Positions 36,402 to 50,669 of a stretch of DNA of 64,000 nucleotides are shown one piece after another (position 1 is the stretch's first letter; every line of letters begins with the position of its first letter). Source of the stretch: Anisakis pegreffii (taxonomy: Eukaryota; Nematoda; Chromadorea; Rhabditida; Anisakidae); the NCBI GenBank assembly GCA_035041965.1, contig JAPYMA010000190.1:62001-126000 (forward strand). The letters run 5' to 3'. Position numbers and translations under genes: made by a program. The notes beneath the pieces were generated by a model that worked only from the letters and a program-made list of their open reading frames with translations, was not told the DNA's origin and searched no databases.

Positions 36402-37999
36402 TTATTGTTGAAACCGCATTGTTCCTTTACGCTCATCTCTCTTCCACCATTCGGATTGCTTTAAATCAAAGTTTTTCCAACATATGCTTTCAAGCTTTCG
36501 AATTTCGACTGGCTCTAGTTCGAACGCTACAGTCTCGAGGAAAATTCGGGGATCAAGTTCGGAATCGGAGACGACATTGAGTTTTTCTCCAAAGTTGATC
36601 ATCCTTGCTCTTTGACCCCGTATTCCGTGCCGGACTTTTTTCAAGACCACCGCATTTTCGAGGTTCCCGATTTTCATCGTTTCCGACCATTTTTTCTTTC
36701 CGGCAACACACTAAATCGCACAGTTCACCTAGTTTGTGACCACTCAGTGCATAATCGTAGTACAGCAGTCCACTCACAATCAGTACAGCAGTCTATTCTT
36801 GGACTATCGAAGCTAGATTCACATGAAAATTACTACTCATTTCGTGAAGAGAACAACAACAAATTGCTATTATCAGATGATTCTCATTTGAAGTGCACAT
36901 TAGCTAAAATACATTGAGATTAATAATTCAATTAATCGCTTCAATAATGCATACGATTCTGTTTGAGATGGAAAAAAATCTTACGATATAGATGAAAATG
37001 AATGAAATGAGAATTCAAAGGGACTTTTCGGTGCGTTGTGCTGAATTATTGAAGAACGTTCTTCGAGATCGATTTATGAGCCGAAAGTAAGAAAATTCAA
37101 ATGCGTATGAATACATTATAATTTATTATAATACATTATGCGTATGAAGGATTTCTTTCGAAAGCAAGTATTGTTATTACGGTGATTATTCCTTTCTTGT
37201 GATGTAATAAGTAAGTGCATACTTTTTCCTATCAAACAATACCACTATTCTATGTCATCCTGTACATTTACAGTGAACTACTTGTATAATATACTTTATG
37301 CATAAGGCATTGTACCAAGACATTCAACAGTGGTGTGATATGAATGTGTCCATTCGGATATGAAGATCACAACGAATTTCTTACAGATCCGAAAGTTTCG
37401 ATAGCACGAAATCGGAATTCACCAACCTTACATCATTAGATTAACGAAGAATCTCAATGAAACTAAATTAATGCTCTAAGATTTTACTGAAAGATATTTT
37501 AGTGGCTAATAACTCTTTATAACCGATTGCTCTCTGTCTCAAACCGATCGAAATGATTGATTGACTTGCAGTAGACAGCGGAAAGGAAGTTGCATCGCTT
37601 CATCAAAAACTGCATCGGAATCGAAAATATATTGGTGTCTTTAGATGATAAAATTTAATTAGCACAAATCTTAATTCAATGATGCAGCAATAGAAATTGA
37701 TTGAATTAAGTGTGAAACTTTTCGAGACGTACGTCATTCTCTATTCAAGCTTGCGAATTTTTGCATGACTTATAAGGATCCCAAATAATGAGGTGAATGA
37801 TGCGCTTAAGAGGATATATGAATTCTCGATTCTCGAACAAAAAAGGAACAAAAAGATTCTCGAACAAAAATGGACACCGACCATCGAAACTGACTTTGGT
37901 CTGTTTTTTTGCGGGACAGTGGTACGATAAGGATGTTTTTGGTGTTTTGCTCGAACATGAAATCGAACGTTTGCGTCGTTGCTGTTGCGGTGCCTTCAT
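36402..37999 (-). CDS. Possible two-exon gene of unknown function
   Basis: At 37999 an ATG follows directly after CAATTTCAG, which would suit a spliced-leader acceptor with almost no 5' leader. The frame MKAPQQQRRKRS runs to a donor at 37881/37882 after 39 codons and is basic and lysine-rich. A second open stretch at about 36402-36709 begins after GCGATTTAG. It is open in two frames, one reaching a stop at 36402 with a clearly charged, protein-like composition (SELDPRIFLETVAFELEP). The phase expected from exon 1 leads into the other frame, which stops near 36553. No family was recognised and the link between the two parts is weak. Confidence 0.3.
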
Positions 38000-40900
38000 C
38001 TGAAATTGATTACGGTTGCGCACAGATGATCTGCTCTCGCAATCACTTTCATCCTTCTCCCGCACATACTCAATGCGCAATACATTCCATAAATGAAATC
38101 GTTCAGTTTCAGTGAACGAACAATGCGAAAGTAACTCCCCACTATGCATTTTTGAATGGTCCGCTCATTACCGATCAAAAAGTTGAACTTTAGTGACCAC
38201 TTGAATTTATGAGTTTAAACAAACTTGTTGTTTCACCGTTGAATATTGCACAAGTGACCAACTGCTGATAAGAAGGCGGACGATTGTGTCCACAAAAAAG
38301 AATCAGAAACTGAGAAGCAAGAAATTCAGATGACTGATGAGATGTTCGACGAGACATTCATTCGTCGATCCATTCACTCGAAAGAAACAAAACAACATTT
38401 GGTGTACTTTTGAATATTAATGAAAAAAATGAAAATTTTGAGGCATATGACGATATGGTGTGAATCGTTATTGCCTGAGGGAATCGAGCACATCGCAAGC
38501 GTTCAGTTAGCCGTTTGTAGCAGCAGCATTAGATAGCGAACAAGGATAAAAGTAAAAAACGATGACAACAAGACGAATGAATGACCAAAAATGAATGTTT
38601 CAGAAATACTAAAGAAATAGTGAACTGAACTGATTCGGAATCTTACTGAATGCAACAACCAAATAATAATCACAGTCCCGGAATGAACATCCAATTCAAT
38701 CAATTCAAAGCTTTACATCTAATTGATCCGAAAAACCAAAAGCAAAAAAAAATTCATGAAGAACATAATTCTGTGGAAAATGTAACAGAATAATATGATA
38801 ACATCTCACCTACACATTCGAGCTTCTTGTTCTCTTTGGACGCTAAAGATACCCCTCATATAACATTTCTTTCGCAGTTGTCAACTAATAATTAAATTAT
38901 GCACATTCGCTGTTTCATCAAACCTATACAATAGCACGCTTATAAGTGAACATATTGAAAGCTTTAAATGAATGTTCAACATTCCGTTCAATGCAATGTG
39001 GAGTTCACACCAAAACGGAACGATACTGCTCAAAAGTGATTGGATTTAATGGGACCATGCGACGAAACAGTTCCTTGAAAGAATGAATAATGCATGACTG
39101 TTCAACAACCTGTTCATCGTTCCATCATAAATGTGGAAGGAACACCAAGTTTAAGGATATAACTTACGCCTATGTTTTTTTCGACCAATATGCATGCAAA
39201 CGCACTCGTCAGCAGTTGGATCAAAACGGTTCGTAGATATGGTAAGTGATTAAACATTGCGTGATAGATATGTCGACTCGCAAGCTGACAGCAAGGGGCA
39301 TTGAATGTCTACTCAATAAGACGTGTACTGTTAAGGATATTAACGATGATTTTAAGGACATTAATGAGCGAATTATCTGTGTAAAAAATTTAATCTAGAT
39401 GCATCTTTCCCAAGTCTGTAAACGATCGATGTTCCTAGAAAAACGTTCATCATATTCTTTCGTCCTTATGTAGCCTTGTAAAACCTTGTAAAGCTCCTCT
39501 TGTATCCTTGCATAGCTCCTCTTACAGTTGCTAACATTGATACCGAACTTTTAGTAGGTAAGACCATCGATTCCGTTTCGAAGTTTCTCGCATGCTGCTT
39601 TTTGAAATTTGAAGAAGATTCGAGTCAAGATTAAGTGTAAAGCATAAGGTTGAGAGGCTGACTTGTGTCCTTAAGTAATTTGCTCCGAAAGTGCAAGTTT
39701 TACAGACGGCTTCATCTTATCAAGTTACGGCTTCCGCACTTATTGTTAATGGAACCAATTAATCTGATGAAGAGCGACTTGTGAGAAGCATTCGGTGCGA
39801 TGGGTATTGCAACGCAATATAGATATTCGTTACGCAATATATTGCAACACAACACAGTCACGATATGTGAATTTAAAAGTAAAAATGCGTCTGGCGTCAG
39901 GATAGAAGAAACTAAAAAGTGCATCTGCGAAAAGATGAATTAATTTTGTGAAAACTTTGAGACAGCATTGCTTTTTCCTTTAAACATTCGCAATAAATCT
40001 CATGCAATACATAACAGAGCAAAAAAACTCTCATGTTCAGACAGCACCTTTTGTTGACCCAAAATCATTCAGAAAGCAAATGTTCTATAACATAGGCGTA
40101 TTGACTCGGAATATGTGGAATTATAAACAACGAATAGTTTGCGCATTTGTATATATTCAATCACTCCTGTGACAGTGAAGAAAAAGCACACGATTGAAGA
40201 TAAGTGAAAAACTGAACAAAACAAAAAACACAAATAATGACTTAAGTGTCGAGAAAAAAAGGTGAATATCCACAATGATATCGATAAGAATGCAACAACC
40301 ATCCTGGTAATAGAGAAATTTCGGATTATTCCTCATTTTAATGATGAAACTCACTGTTAATTATGAAAAGCACTCAATCAAATGACAATTTTTGACAAAC
40401 GCTGAAACATCATCAATTAATCAAATTCTCAATAAATTATTCCATTCATTTCCAAACTGACTTCCAAAACAATCGATCCAGTATACTGCTCACAAGCATA
40501 GTCCATGTGAAAATTTCAGAACATCCATATATGCTAAATATTGTCATTGCTCTGTCTCTAGGAATCCATCCACTCCATGGAGATGCTTGTCGTATTTAGT
40601 CTAAATGTAGATATAGAATAAAATTCTAACGAAACACATCACAAGTCAATACCAACAATAACCCTAACAATACTTAACGGTGTCCCTATCTAAAAAGCGC
40701 TACTGCTGGTCAAACCTCTGAATGTGTTGATCATCTGTATTCATCAACGGTTCAAAATGCCTTCTTTCTTGGCCAATTCTCCTTTTAGGCAGTGGACTCA
40801 AGAAGTTGGCTTCGGACTCCTTTCAAACTGGTTAGTACTTAATAAGTGTTCTCAACATTAACAGTAACATACGAATTGTGATGATGTTGTGAAGTTTATT

Positions 40901-41924
40901 CTGTTTTACTGCTACCAGTCCTTCCAAGTGTCGCTTGTGCCCACTAATGAGCAATATTACCTAGATTCGGAAGCACTGATCTATGCGAATGAAATGTTCG
41001 AATGACTTCATAATAACTCATCGTTCCAATAATTTATTCAATTCACTTATTATCATATGAATCATGACTTTGACTTTGCTTATGATGACTGAAATATCAT
41101 AATCAAATGGAGCATTAAAAAAATTATGCACTAACAACTTAATTAAAAATTCAAACATATGGAAAGAAAAAGAATTAGCATTATCAAAAAAATAGAAAAA
41201 AGCATTCCATAAACAACCTGAAATCAAAAAAATCACAAATTAAATCAACATTTCAAAGAAAGAAGAGCGAAATAGTCATTTCTCGTACACGAAACATTGA
41301 ACAAACTTCTTCACTCAAAGGCAACAAATTTCCAGATGAACAAAACAGAACTGGTGACCATCTGATGAACTTGAGTTTAAGTTCAATTAATTCAAAGAAT
41401 GAAACTTATTTTCTTCAACAAATCTGCTTCCAAATACCATTTGAATGCTATTCAAAATAGTTTAAAATAGCTTCATATTATCATATCGTCGTTAACTCAT
41501 ACAAATACAGACACGAAAAGAAAATACAAATAAAATTTAATAACCGTCATCAAAATAATACAATTTGTTGCTGCATCACATCATTTCGGATGAATTTTTT
41601 CTTCAGTTCTTTAACTTTTCCCTTTCTTTAGTACTAATTCTATTAAAAAATTATTTTGTCTCACGAATTTATTCTCAACTCTTATCAGTCATTAAATAAG
41701 GATGGATTTTAAAATCAGATCTTTATAGCTGCGAACAAAAACAACGAAGATTGCTATACAAAACTTAGTTCAGTTAATTTACCTTCCTGAAGTTTATGAG
41801 AGTTACACATCAAAACAACAATCAACATGAACGCGAAGTATCGATGCATGTTTGGATGATATTATTTAACGTAGTCATCATATAATTATAACAACAATAA
41901 TATACAGTGGAATGCATGAAAGAT
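38000..41924. other. Gene-poor stretch of about 3.9 kb
   Basis: No exon could be supported on either strand. An open frame continuing upstream of 37999 to about 38149 reads through the probable acceptor and is interpreted as leader or intron. The remaining frames (for example 38503-38703, 40069-40354, 41018-41236) are phenylalanine- and isoleucine-rich products of AT-rich DNA. The right edge holds the 3' untranslated region of the UFSP2-type gene. Confidence 0.45.
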
Positions 41925-44900
41925 TCATACAACTTCACTAGGTGTTATCGGTAAAAGTAAGTTATAAAAACTATCTTTACTCCAGAACTCTGGTGTCTTC
42001 CAAGCACACCACCCTTTCGATACGACTGTTGTGATGTTCTCATCACCAGTATAGTGCGGATCCAACACTAAGAATGCGCAATCGCCAGTTGAATCGTTGA
42101 AATCAACACCCAATATTGTATGTGCCAACATTCCACCACCTTAAAATAAACTCAACTCAGTGAAACATTTGCGACAAAATACTTGCTTTGAAATCAACGC
42201 CGCAAATGCTCCTGTTATCTAATTATTGTTCAACAACTCGCTTCAACTCATTTCATTCAGCAATTCCTACTATTAAAACTCACTGAATCATGTATACAAC
42301 AGTTTATGAACACCGAGACCGACCTATCTACATAACTGGTCAGGTGAATTCCATTTTATGTCTAAAATTTCAGTCAAGCATTTGTCTCGATCCCTTCAGA
42401 AACTGCTCAATCCCACAATATTGCACTGCTCAAATTACTATGCTACAAAGACGCATTCTTTCTACGTTCAATTCCCTAACGGAAACGGGCTGCGAAAGGC
42501 ATAACCATTTCAAATTCAAACTCAACCAAACACATTCACAAAAAAAAATAAAATGCAACCAACCAATCATCACTGGCGCACCAAAATTATTGAAATGCTG
42601 CGCTAATTGCCTCACATTATCAGCCACTTCAGCACCTGAATTAGTGCTGATGATTCTCGATTGCATACCCAACATATTCTCTAAACAAAATCCCAACTCC
42701 ATCGAACCAATCCACTGACGACTTCCGACAAATTTCTCATCTTTATCACCAATTTCATACAGAGTCTGCAACAATAACCAATTCACACTTCATTTAGTAG
42801 CAAATCACAAATGTAACTCAAAAGTTTGCAAAGTGAATCATAACATTCAAGCGAACGTCTTCAAAGCCAACGAATCGTTAACTACGATCATTCACACCCA
42901 ATGTTAAGATACATACGAATCAAACACATCAGTTACATAATTATCAAAACATTCATACAACTTATGAACATCATAACCTGCTCAATTATTGAATCTTTCT
43001 AACACTCTCAAAGGCGTTTCTTAAAACAAGCGACCGAAAAACGGAGAACTGAAAACAAACCTGTTGAATTTGACGGTGTGTTGGTACTGGTTTATCAGTG
43101 TAACCTTGCAGGATCAGCCATGACCAAATCGATTGAAACGATCGATATGCACAACCCCAACCCGAATCGTCTATCCCATCCTTAAACAATCCAAAAATAT
43201 ACGGGCAGTGACGTCAGCGGTAAACGACAGCAGCCGTCAATAACAGTGCTAATAATGAGCATGAAAACAACAGGAAATGGTGAATAAAGAATTCCGACTA
43301 AACGAATAAAATAACATATGAAGGAAAAATTTCGAACCTGCATATAGTGATGATAATCATAATGACCTTGCACTAAAGACAGTTCCCCTTTCGGTTTGTC
43401 TGCAATGAAAACGTTCGCAATTAAAGAATGCAAATTCAACACTATCAACTATTCAACTGAAAATTTGAGCAAAAATGACAAATGTTCGAAAATGGATCGC
43501 TAGTAATTTGCACATTCAGTTGAACATTTCAGTGTGATGTGATTCCTCGCATGTCAATCAATCGAATATGAAAAGAACATACAATTTGTTATGTACAAAT
43601 GTGGATCCCTCAGCAAACGAGACACACCACCGAAAGAGACCGATTGAGAAGGACGAAGAAACGGTCGATGAAGCGGTAAATTGAATACTCGATGCAATCG
43701 TTTACGACAGTCGGCTGAAAATTGTTCGCTTAGACATATAACATCACGCAAATGTATTCAACGTAAGAGCTCAAAACTACGCCGATACAATGAAAAAACT
43801 CAAAACCAATTATTATAAATGAATAATCACGCCACCCGCATTTTGGTTACAAATCAGTATGAGGAAATTCATCAATCACTTAACACCGAACTCACCCAAA
43901 AGATTCTCATCACTTGAAAGTGGATAGCAAACGTTGATGATACTATTTCCACAAAAGAAAGCATACGATCGAACACCGACAAAATTCTGAAGAATTCATT
44001 CAAAACAATAACGGTGAAAGAGAAGAAACATCCGACGACCAAAAAATCTGCGAAAAAACCAAAATTTCACTCGGTTTGATTTCAACATAAAGTTGCTCAA
44101 TATATCATCCTTAGATGTTTTATCACTCCTAAGAGAAGCATCCATCCGAGAGAATTAAATGTGTGAGGAAAGTTTCACTGAAAACTGCTACGTATCTCAT
44201 TACATACTAGAACATAAATCCGCAAAGCACAGAGCAAACAATAAAATTTTCGAAAATCGACAAGAGTAACGTTGAAAAAAATTGACACCGGAAAAGACTC
44301 AGTCAAGATGACAATAAACAAACGAACTTGTAAGATGAAACTGGAGTGATCGATACATTTTTGAGTGAGATACAATGAACGTCTCAAGGAATTTCTTAAT
44401 TGCTCCAGAACTGTTTCGGCCGAATCTTTTGTTTTTATTACTGTATATCCATTGATGGACATTTTTAATTGGTAATATTTCATAGGTCCTAAATCAATGA
44501 CAAAAGTGACAATAATAATGAAAATAAAAATAAACACGTCGAAAATAAAAGTGAGAAAAATAAGTACATATTGCCATCTGATGAAGCTATCGATAGTGAA
44601 ATCCAAAAACCCGATAGTTCATTCCGAAAAAGGTGAAGACCATCGACAGTAAATCAATGATCTGATAACAAAAGTAAACGAACTTCCAAGATAGGTACAA
44701 GAGATGTTCCGGAAATATGTAATATCGGGAAAACGATCGTAAAAGTGATTTTCAGATAACAGAAAGTGAGCGGATGAGAGGTGCGTAGCGTGGAACGAAA
44801 GAGAAAAAAACCAACCGTTTCTAATTTTAACAATCGGTACGAGCTTCTGCGTAGTATCATCATCAGCTGACAGGCCACTCACCTCTCGAAGTGATTCGAA

Positions 44901-46322
44901 TTCAATTTGATTCTTAAAAATCAGATTTCAGAAACTGAGTGATCAGAGAAAAATGCATGAACAAGCGAGTCTAATGAAAATCAATGAACTAGCCATAAAA
45001 GTTACGCGATATGAAGCGAAATAACAATTAAATAAAGGTTAAGATAACGTGCTGAAAGACCTTATCGATGCATGGCCTCTTTAAACCATCAAACAGAGGA
45101 GAGATATCCGACTGGTTCGAATCCGATAGGAGAACGCTTCTATCGGTGTTTATGAAGCATAAATTCTCGACTGCTTCTGCTTCTAATGCGAATGCCTTTG
45201 ACATTTCTGTGCTGACTCGTTTTGGATTATCCAGGCGAATATTCAAACAGATCCTCTGACTAACTCTCGCTAACAAGCCCTCACGTTCGCTCATAGATTC
45301 CCTTTCGGACCGTCTGCAAATACCGAATGCTCTGTACATTCACATTTGTTATGCAGAGATACGATGGTAAGTTTGTAGTGAACGTATTCATAGAAGGGGA
45401 AAACGTTACGAGTCTCAGTTTGAATTTTAGATGAGCCTCACTCTGGCGGCTCGCGCTTCAGTGTAACTGCAATTGAACTATACTAAACAAATTAGCATAT
45501 GGTCAGCTGGAAAGAACAACAAAAACGATGAAACAACCTATATGGAATTCAAAATCTGTGTCACTAATCCGGTCACGACTACATCGATGAGGTTATTTAT
45601 GTAAAAAATTGAAGATTGGAGTGGCTGAACAGAAGCAGAAACACACCGAACTGAACTATTCTGTTGCAGAAAGCTCTCAATATCACAGCTACCCAATATG
45701 TTGGTATCTGTCTCAAGCACGAGGAAATCGGTTTCATTTGACGAAACAGCGTTCAATTTGGTAACATCGAATTTGTAATCACAGTCCGCTAACATTAAAA
45801 CGCCAATAAGTTCTAGATCTGAAAAAAAAAGAACAAACAGTAATTGTGCAACACGGTTACTGAGAACTATCGTGGGTAAATATCACTTCGTTATAATTAG
45901 ATGATCTCAAATGCTTATTCAAAATATCAATATGTCAGGAAGGACATCGCTAGAATTTGAGACTTTTTAAAGTTTGAATGATTTTTAGAGATCAACCACT
46001 TAGAGTCTAGAAAAAATTTCAAACCTGATGCGAACGAGTTTACGACAAATTGCACTGACTCATACGCGATATTGAATGATTTTGAGCAATCAAAAATAAC
46101 GTTTGCAATTCGTTGCGTTTGGAAATCACCAATGAGCACTCCGAATACTGCACCATTACCACACCATTCACGCACATTCTTATAGTTCTAGAATGTTTCC
46201 AGGATGATTTTCGTGCAGACAAAATTAAATGCGAGTTTTGGAAAGGAAGAAGATATCGCTGAATGCAAATTTACCTCGAAAAGAAGTGAAAAATTCAGCG
46301 ACCACAAATTATTCTCGGTCAT
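41925..46322 (-). CDS. UFSP2: UFM1-specific cysteine protease, UFSP2/ODR-8 type
   Basis: Protease (peptidase family C78) that matures the ubiquitin-like modifier UFM1 and removes it from targets, largely at the ER. In Caenorhabditis the orthologue is odr-8. Twelve exons join in phase to 561 residues: 46275-46322, 46025-46187, 45647-45818, 45061-45313, 44816-44882, 44328-44488, 43896-43986, 43583-43714, 43338-43399, 43061-43180, 42564-42765, 41925-42139. The catalytic domain fills the C-terminal third: [13 protein letters not shown], then [14 protein letters not shown] with the nucleophile Cys393, [23 protein letters not shown], and LDPHYTG with Asp517 and His519 completing the triad. All catalytic residues are intact. 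The N-terminal two thirds match the long UFSP2 form, not the short UFSP1. The start is the first ATG of a 16-codon exon whose donor fits in phase 0. No membrane span is obvious. Confidence 0.93.
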
Positions 46323-49300
46323 CTCCGCTACGCTTTCTGTCGTCGTTTCTGATTCGAGTTATTTCCAGATGAAAATCTATAGCAAATTATAAAATAACCA
46401 ATATGCAATAATTTTAATTGAAAATCGCAACAAATGCCATAGTCAATGGAACTGCAACGCATATGATCATTTCGCCAAATTCCCCTCATAAAATCCCGAA
46501 AAATCGTTGTTAGCAACAGGACAAAGGATGTGTATCATTTTGGTAAACCGGATGAGGGTAATCCTGCAATGCAGGTCAAATTGAAAGGTGTTACGGTCTA
46601 ACACATACAGAACACGCATCAGCTATCGCATGCATCAAGACATTAAGCCATAGCTGTCTCCGCATGTTAACAACTGCTTTCTCGAACAACGAGAAATTTT
46701 TCAACTGATATTAATCCAATTTGAATAAATAAACATGCTCACAGCCAATTGTGATCCATGCAACCAAAAATAAACCAATGATAAACATTAAGCAACAATT
46801 GGACAACATGTCTTTTTCTTCCAATCGTTAGATTCTCCAGTTTCAGGAAAGTATGTATGTTGTGGGATGATTTTGCTCACTGTTCGGATGTTGTCGATCA
46901 TTTCGATATGTGCATGCAGGGACACTTTATATTATTCATTCAGTAGATTTGTTAAAGTTGTTCTTAAGTATCTTATTGCTAGAAAGCGATTTGCTCATCA
47001 GAGCAATTCGAATCCTGAGGAACTGAATATGTTGAACGTCTCAATTGTATCAAGCATGCTTTCATACGCGTCTCTTCTTGATTCAAGCTGATGATGATAC
47101 CAGTGAACAGTATCTTATCAAAACAATCATGCATCATTACTTAGAATAGGCTTCATGCTCATGCTCTAACCTCCAACAAAGACAAAAGTTCCAAATCCAG
47201 TGTTCCTTTTGATGATACAATATCAAATAGCTGATCAGAGATCAGAACTTTTTACACCGATGCGTTGTTTATATAATGGAATTTCGCAATAGGTTCCTGA
47301 ATGCATCGCGTAAAAAAGCGTCAAGCAATGTTCCATGTTTATAATGCTTTAAACACGCACGCGTACACCTACGCACGCTCGCATCCGAGGCATGACACTC
47401 GAGATTCGTGAACCCTCTGCATCCCTACTCTCTCATTTATTCCCTTTCTATTTTCTTTCTTACCAGTCATCGCAGTGCTATTTCGACTGATAACGTTATC
47501 AAGCGCCCCACCCGTCCATCGATTTTTAGCCCATCTAACTCCACCATGATGGCTTAAATCACTTTCAATTAAGTTACAAATATTACACCCCTGCTTGTAT
47601 TTGATACTCATTTAATTTACGAATTCCATTTCCCATTTTCGATAGAATTCCATTTTCCATTGATAATATAAGGGGTTTCGATCCATGCCCCGCACTATAT
47701 TCGCTAGTGGAGTCAGTACACCCATCCTTTTTTCAGAAACTCCATGCAGTCATTCAAATCACTAGGTTTTGTGAATAGCGATAGTTGATAACTCTCGATT
47801 GATAAGCTCCTCACCGATCAGTATTGTGAGCGTTCTCCGGAATTTTATTCGCATTCTGGAATGAAAGAGCTTCTGAGATCATGGAGAATGATTTCGGTGC
47901 AATATCAATTCTTTTTCCATTGATATTGGAATTCACTCGCTAGTAGTATGGCGTAATAATATTTATTGCTTTGGTGACCACCTCGTTCTGATCATAGATA
48001 TGCACTCTATGAAGTTGTTTGATCTGTCACTAGTACCATAGCAATTGATCAACACAGATCGTGCACTGTGACTGCTTTGTTCATAACATTCAATTTTCAT
48101 TCACCATTCATTTACTTCTGTTGTGTTTTGTATGGTGGGGTGATGCTGCGTGAGTGTATGTTATTCGTGATTATAGTTGGTTCGTGCATTTTCTGGCATT
48201 ATTCAGAATTGTGCCAGAGATATTTTGAGTTCGAGTAATCTTCAACTTTTTCATGTTATAAGTATCGTACTGTTTGATAGCTTCATGATTAAGGAAAATA
48301 TAATAAGGGGACAGTTATTGTTAAAGTGAGGAATTGGTAATGATTACCTTAACGCAAACTTTGAATTCAGTTTAGTTGCTGAACTACGCTAATGCTTGGT
48401 GGTGTATTATCAATGATACTTTTGTAATACTTCGTCATCATTGAAATTCATCCACTGTATTTGGAATAGAATGTTGGCAATCTGTGAAGCTAACTTATCA
48501 ATGATAACCGCTCCGATTGTATCGAAATGAACTTGATGAAAATTATTAATTAATCGTTTAATACTGTTCCAGACGTGAACCGTTCCGGAGGTCATCGAAC
48601 GTAGAAAGTGTGATAGTTTCAACGAAACTGTCCTTAGTCGTCATCTCAAGTCGAAGGTGAGGGACTGAATCATTTCTGTGATGATTTAGCTTGCTTGAAG
48701 TGACTCGTTGCCAATCAGTCTTGTTACTTTCTCCTGATTTGATATGAAATCGTGAGCACGATGTATCATGTGAATATTCTCTCTTAATGTGATCTATAAT
48801 ACACTTGTGTGATAACAAACAATACTGACTGTAGTGTTGGTATTTTAGATAATACGGCAGTGCGATACATTCCTGGAAAGGATGCGACTCATTAGTGTTA
48901 AGCCATCAATCAACGCTTGATAGAGTCATGTACTGGTAATCTCACGGTGGATTTTGATGGGTGACGGGAAACGGTGGTGGAACGATGACGTTCGATGGTG
49001 TTAGATACAAGGTATATTATCAATTCGCGGCATATCTCACGACAGCATCATATCAAAGCGACAACAATTATCTAATCAACAAATGTGATATCGTGGCGCG
49101 AGGATGCGCCAGGTTTGTAGTTTCAACCTTATCATTCATTCATTTTTCATTTCATTAGGAAAAAACAAATGATTCGTGATTAAGCAACCCTTCATTTTCA
49201 TTGTTCATTTTCACTTTTATTTGAACATAGGGACAGAGAATAAAATTAAGTCGTGGTCAGTGACCACTTTTCTGCATGCCTTATTCTTTTATTCTTTGAC

Positions 49301-50669
49301 TCATTCATTGATATTGTTAAGTATGTTCGTATTTGTTGTTAATTACTGTAATTCGAATTTTGTTTGTAATTGACTGACTGACAATACATGACAATACAGT
49401 GATGCATACTGTGGTACATTGTTTGATGATGTGAAACTTATTATTGTCGATCGAAGTATGTCATACACTTCTGAAGATGTTTAATGCCTCGTGTCTTTTA
49501 ACTGGGGGGATTTTTTAGTGTTTTTAATGCGGTTGTTGATTTTATTCGCGATATATTATCGTCATTATTTTATGTCATTGTTGTTATTGTTATTGTCACT
49601 GTATTGTCGTATGCTGGGAAGTTTAGTGGGTAGTAAATTAGCATTATCAACCGTTTTCGGAGGTACTCAGAAAATTCTATAACTCTTCAGGATGGGATCG
49701 GGACGCAATAGTGCTCCCCTAATGCATATCTCTTAATACCATTCTAAAGAAAATTCTCTAAACGTTCCATTCAATGAGAAAATGTCATTTGGAACAATTG
49801 AATATCAAAGCAAAAGTGTGGTGAATTCTGAATCAAATTACGGCCTGCAGAATTTTATTTTCCACATATTCTATAATATTGTGAGTTAATTGATTGTTAT
49901 ACATTAGTGTTAATTGTCACCAATTGTCATAAATGTTTTCATTATTTATTTGTTTATTCATTCATTCATTCGTTTTGTATATCAATCGTTGTTTTCAGTG
50001 TTGTAAATCTTTCTGTGAGGGATGTGGTTAGGGCGAAGGAGGGATGCGGCACGTAATGACCCGCTTAACTCCGGAGCCAGAGGTAGGGACTTGGACTGGC
50101 CTTATATATGGCCCATCCCACCTAATTGAAAATTTTTTCCGTTTGTGCACCTAATCATTCCTCTCCCCCCTCCCGACACGGTGGACTCTATCACATGAAC
50201 CGTTTTGGACTCTAACATAGATACGAGAGTAGCATATTTTCTGATATTTATTGAGGCAGCTTTCGCAGTTTTCGCATAATTTGGTTTAGCTTAGTCCTAA
50301 TTGACACAAAATTTATTTGATTTAGCTTGCTGAAGTGAGTCAAAAGTTTGAAACGGCATAAATGCAATTTTAACATGATTTGACGTATCGCTAAGCGGAT
50401 TTGGTATTGTTTGAGATTGACCGACGTCGATTTGAATCTGACTTTGAGCTATCATTAAACTTGACTTAGACTTGAGTTGACCTGACCAGACCTTAGGCAT
50501 CGATTCAGAGAAGAGTTTAATCATCTATGCACAACCCGACGACAGCAGCACAGTAAATTTATAGCTGAGGAACAAGCTCTCGGAACTGGTCGCTCTTTAG
50601 AAGTGGAGGTATTGCATAAGAGAATAGTTATTTAGTTTGTTGCAGCAGGAGCTGTACAAGCTGTTGATA
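46323..50669. other. Gene-poor stretch of about 4.3 kb left of the satellite
   Basis: Contains the presumed promoter of the UFSP2-type gene at its left end. Two overlapping minus-strand frames at 48410-48818 look somewhat protein-like (MTTKDSFVETITLSTF, then QIQWMNFNDDEVLQ). They are in different frames and have no recognised family, so they may be a pseudogene or chance. A GC-richer patch near 50030-50180 was inspected and is not a 5S rRNA. Nothing else seen. Confidence 0.4.

Noticed and set aside
37797..38115. Overlapping plus-strand frames in the 37.8-38.1 kb region
   Set aside because: They lie opposite a better minus-strand candidate and have no splice context or recognisable family.
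45100..45140. GGTTCGAATCC resembling a tRNA B box
   Set aside because: It lies inside coding exon 45061-45313 of the UFSP2-type gene, has no matching A box or acceptor stem, and is taken as coincidental.
48410..48818. Two overlapping protein-like minus-strand frames
   Set aside because: They would need a frameshift, have no splice-consistent join and no recognised family. They are mentioned only in the description of the gene-poor stretch.
50030..50180. GC-richer patch considered as 5S rRNA or spliced-leader RNA
   Set aside because: No 5S internal control region, spliced-leader sequence or Sm site could be recognised.
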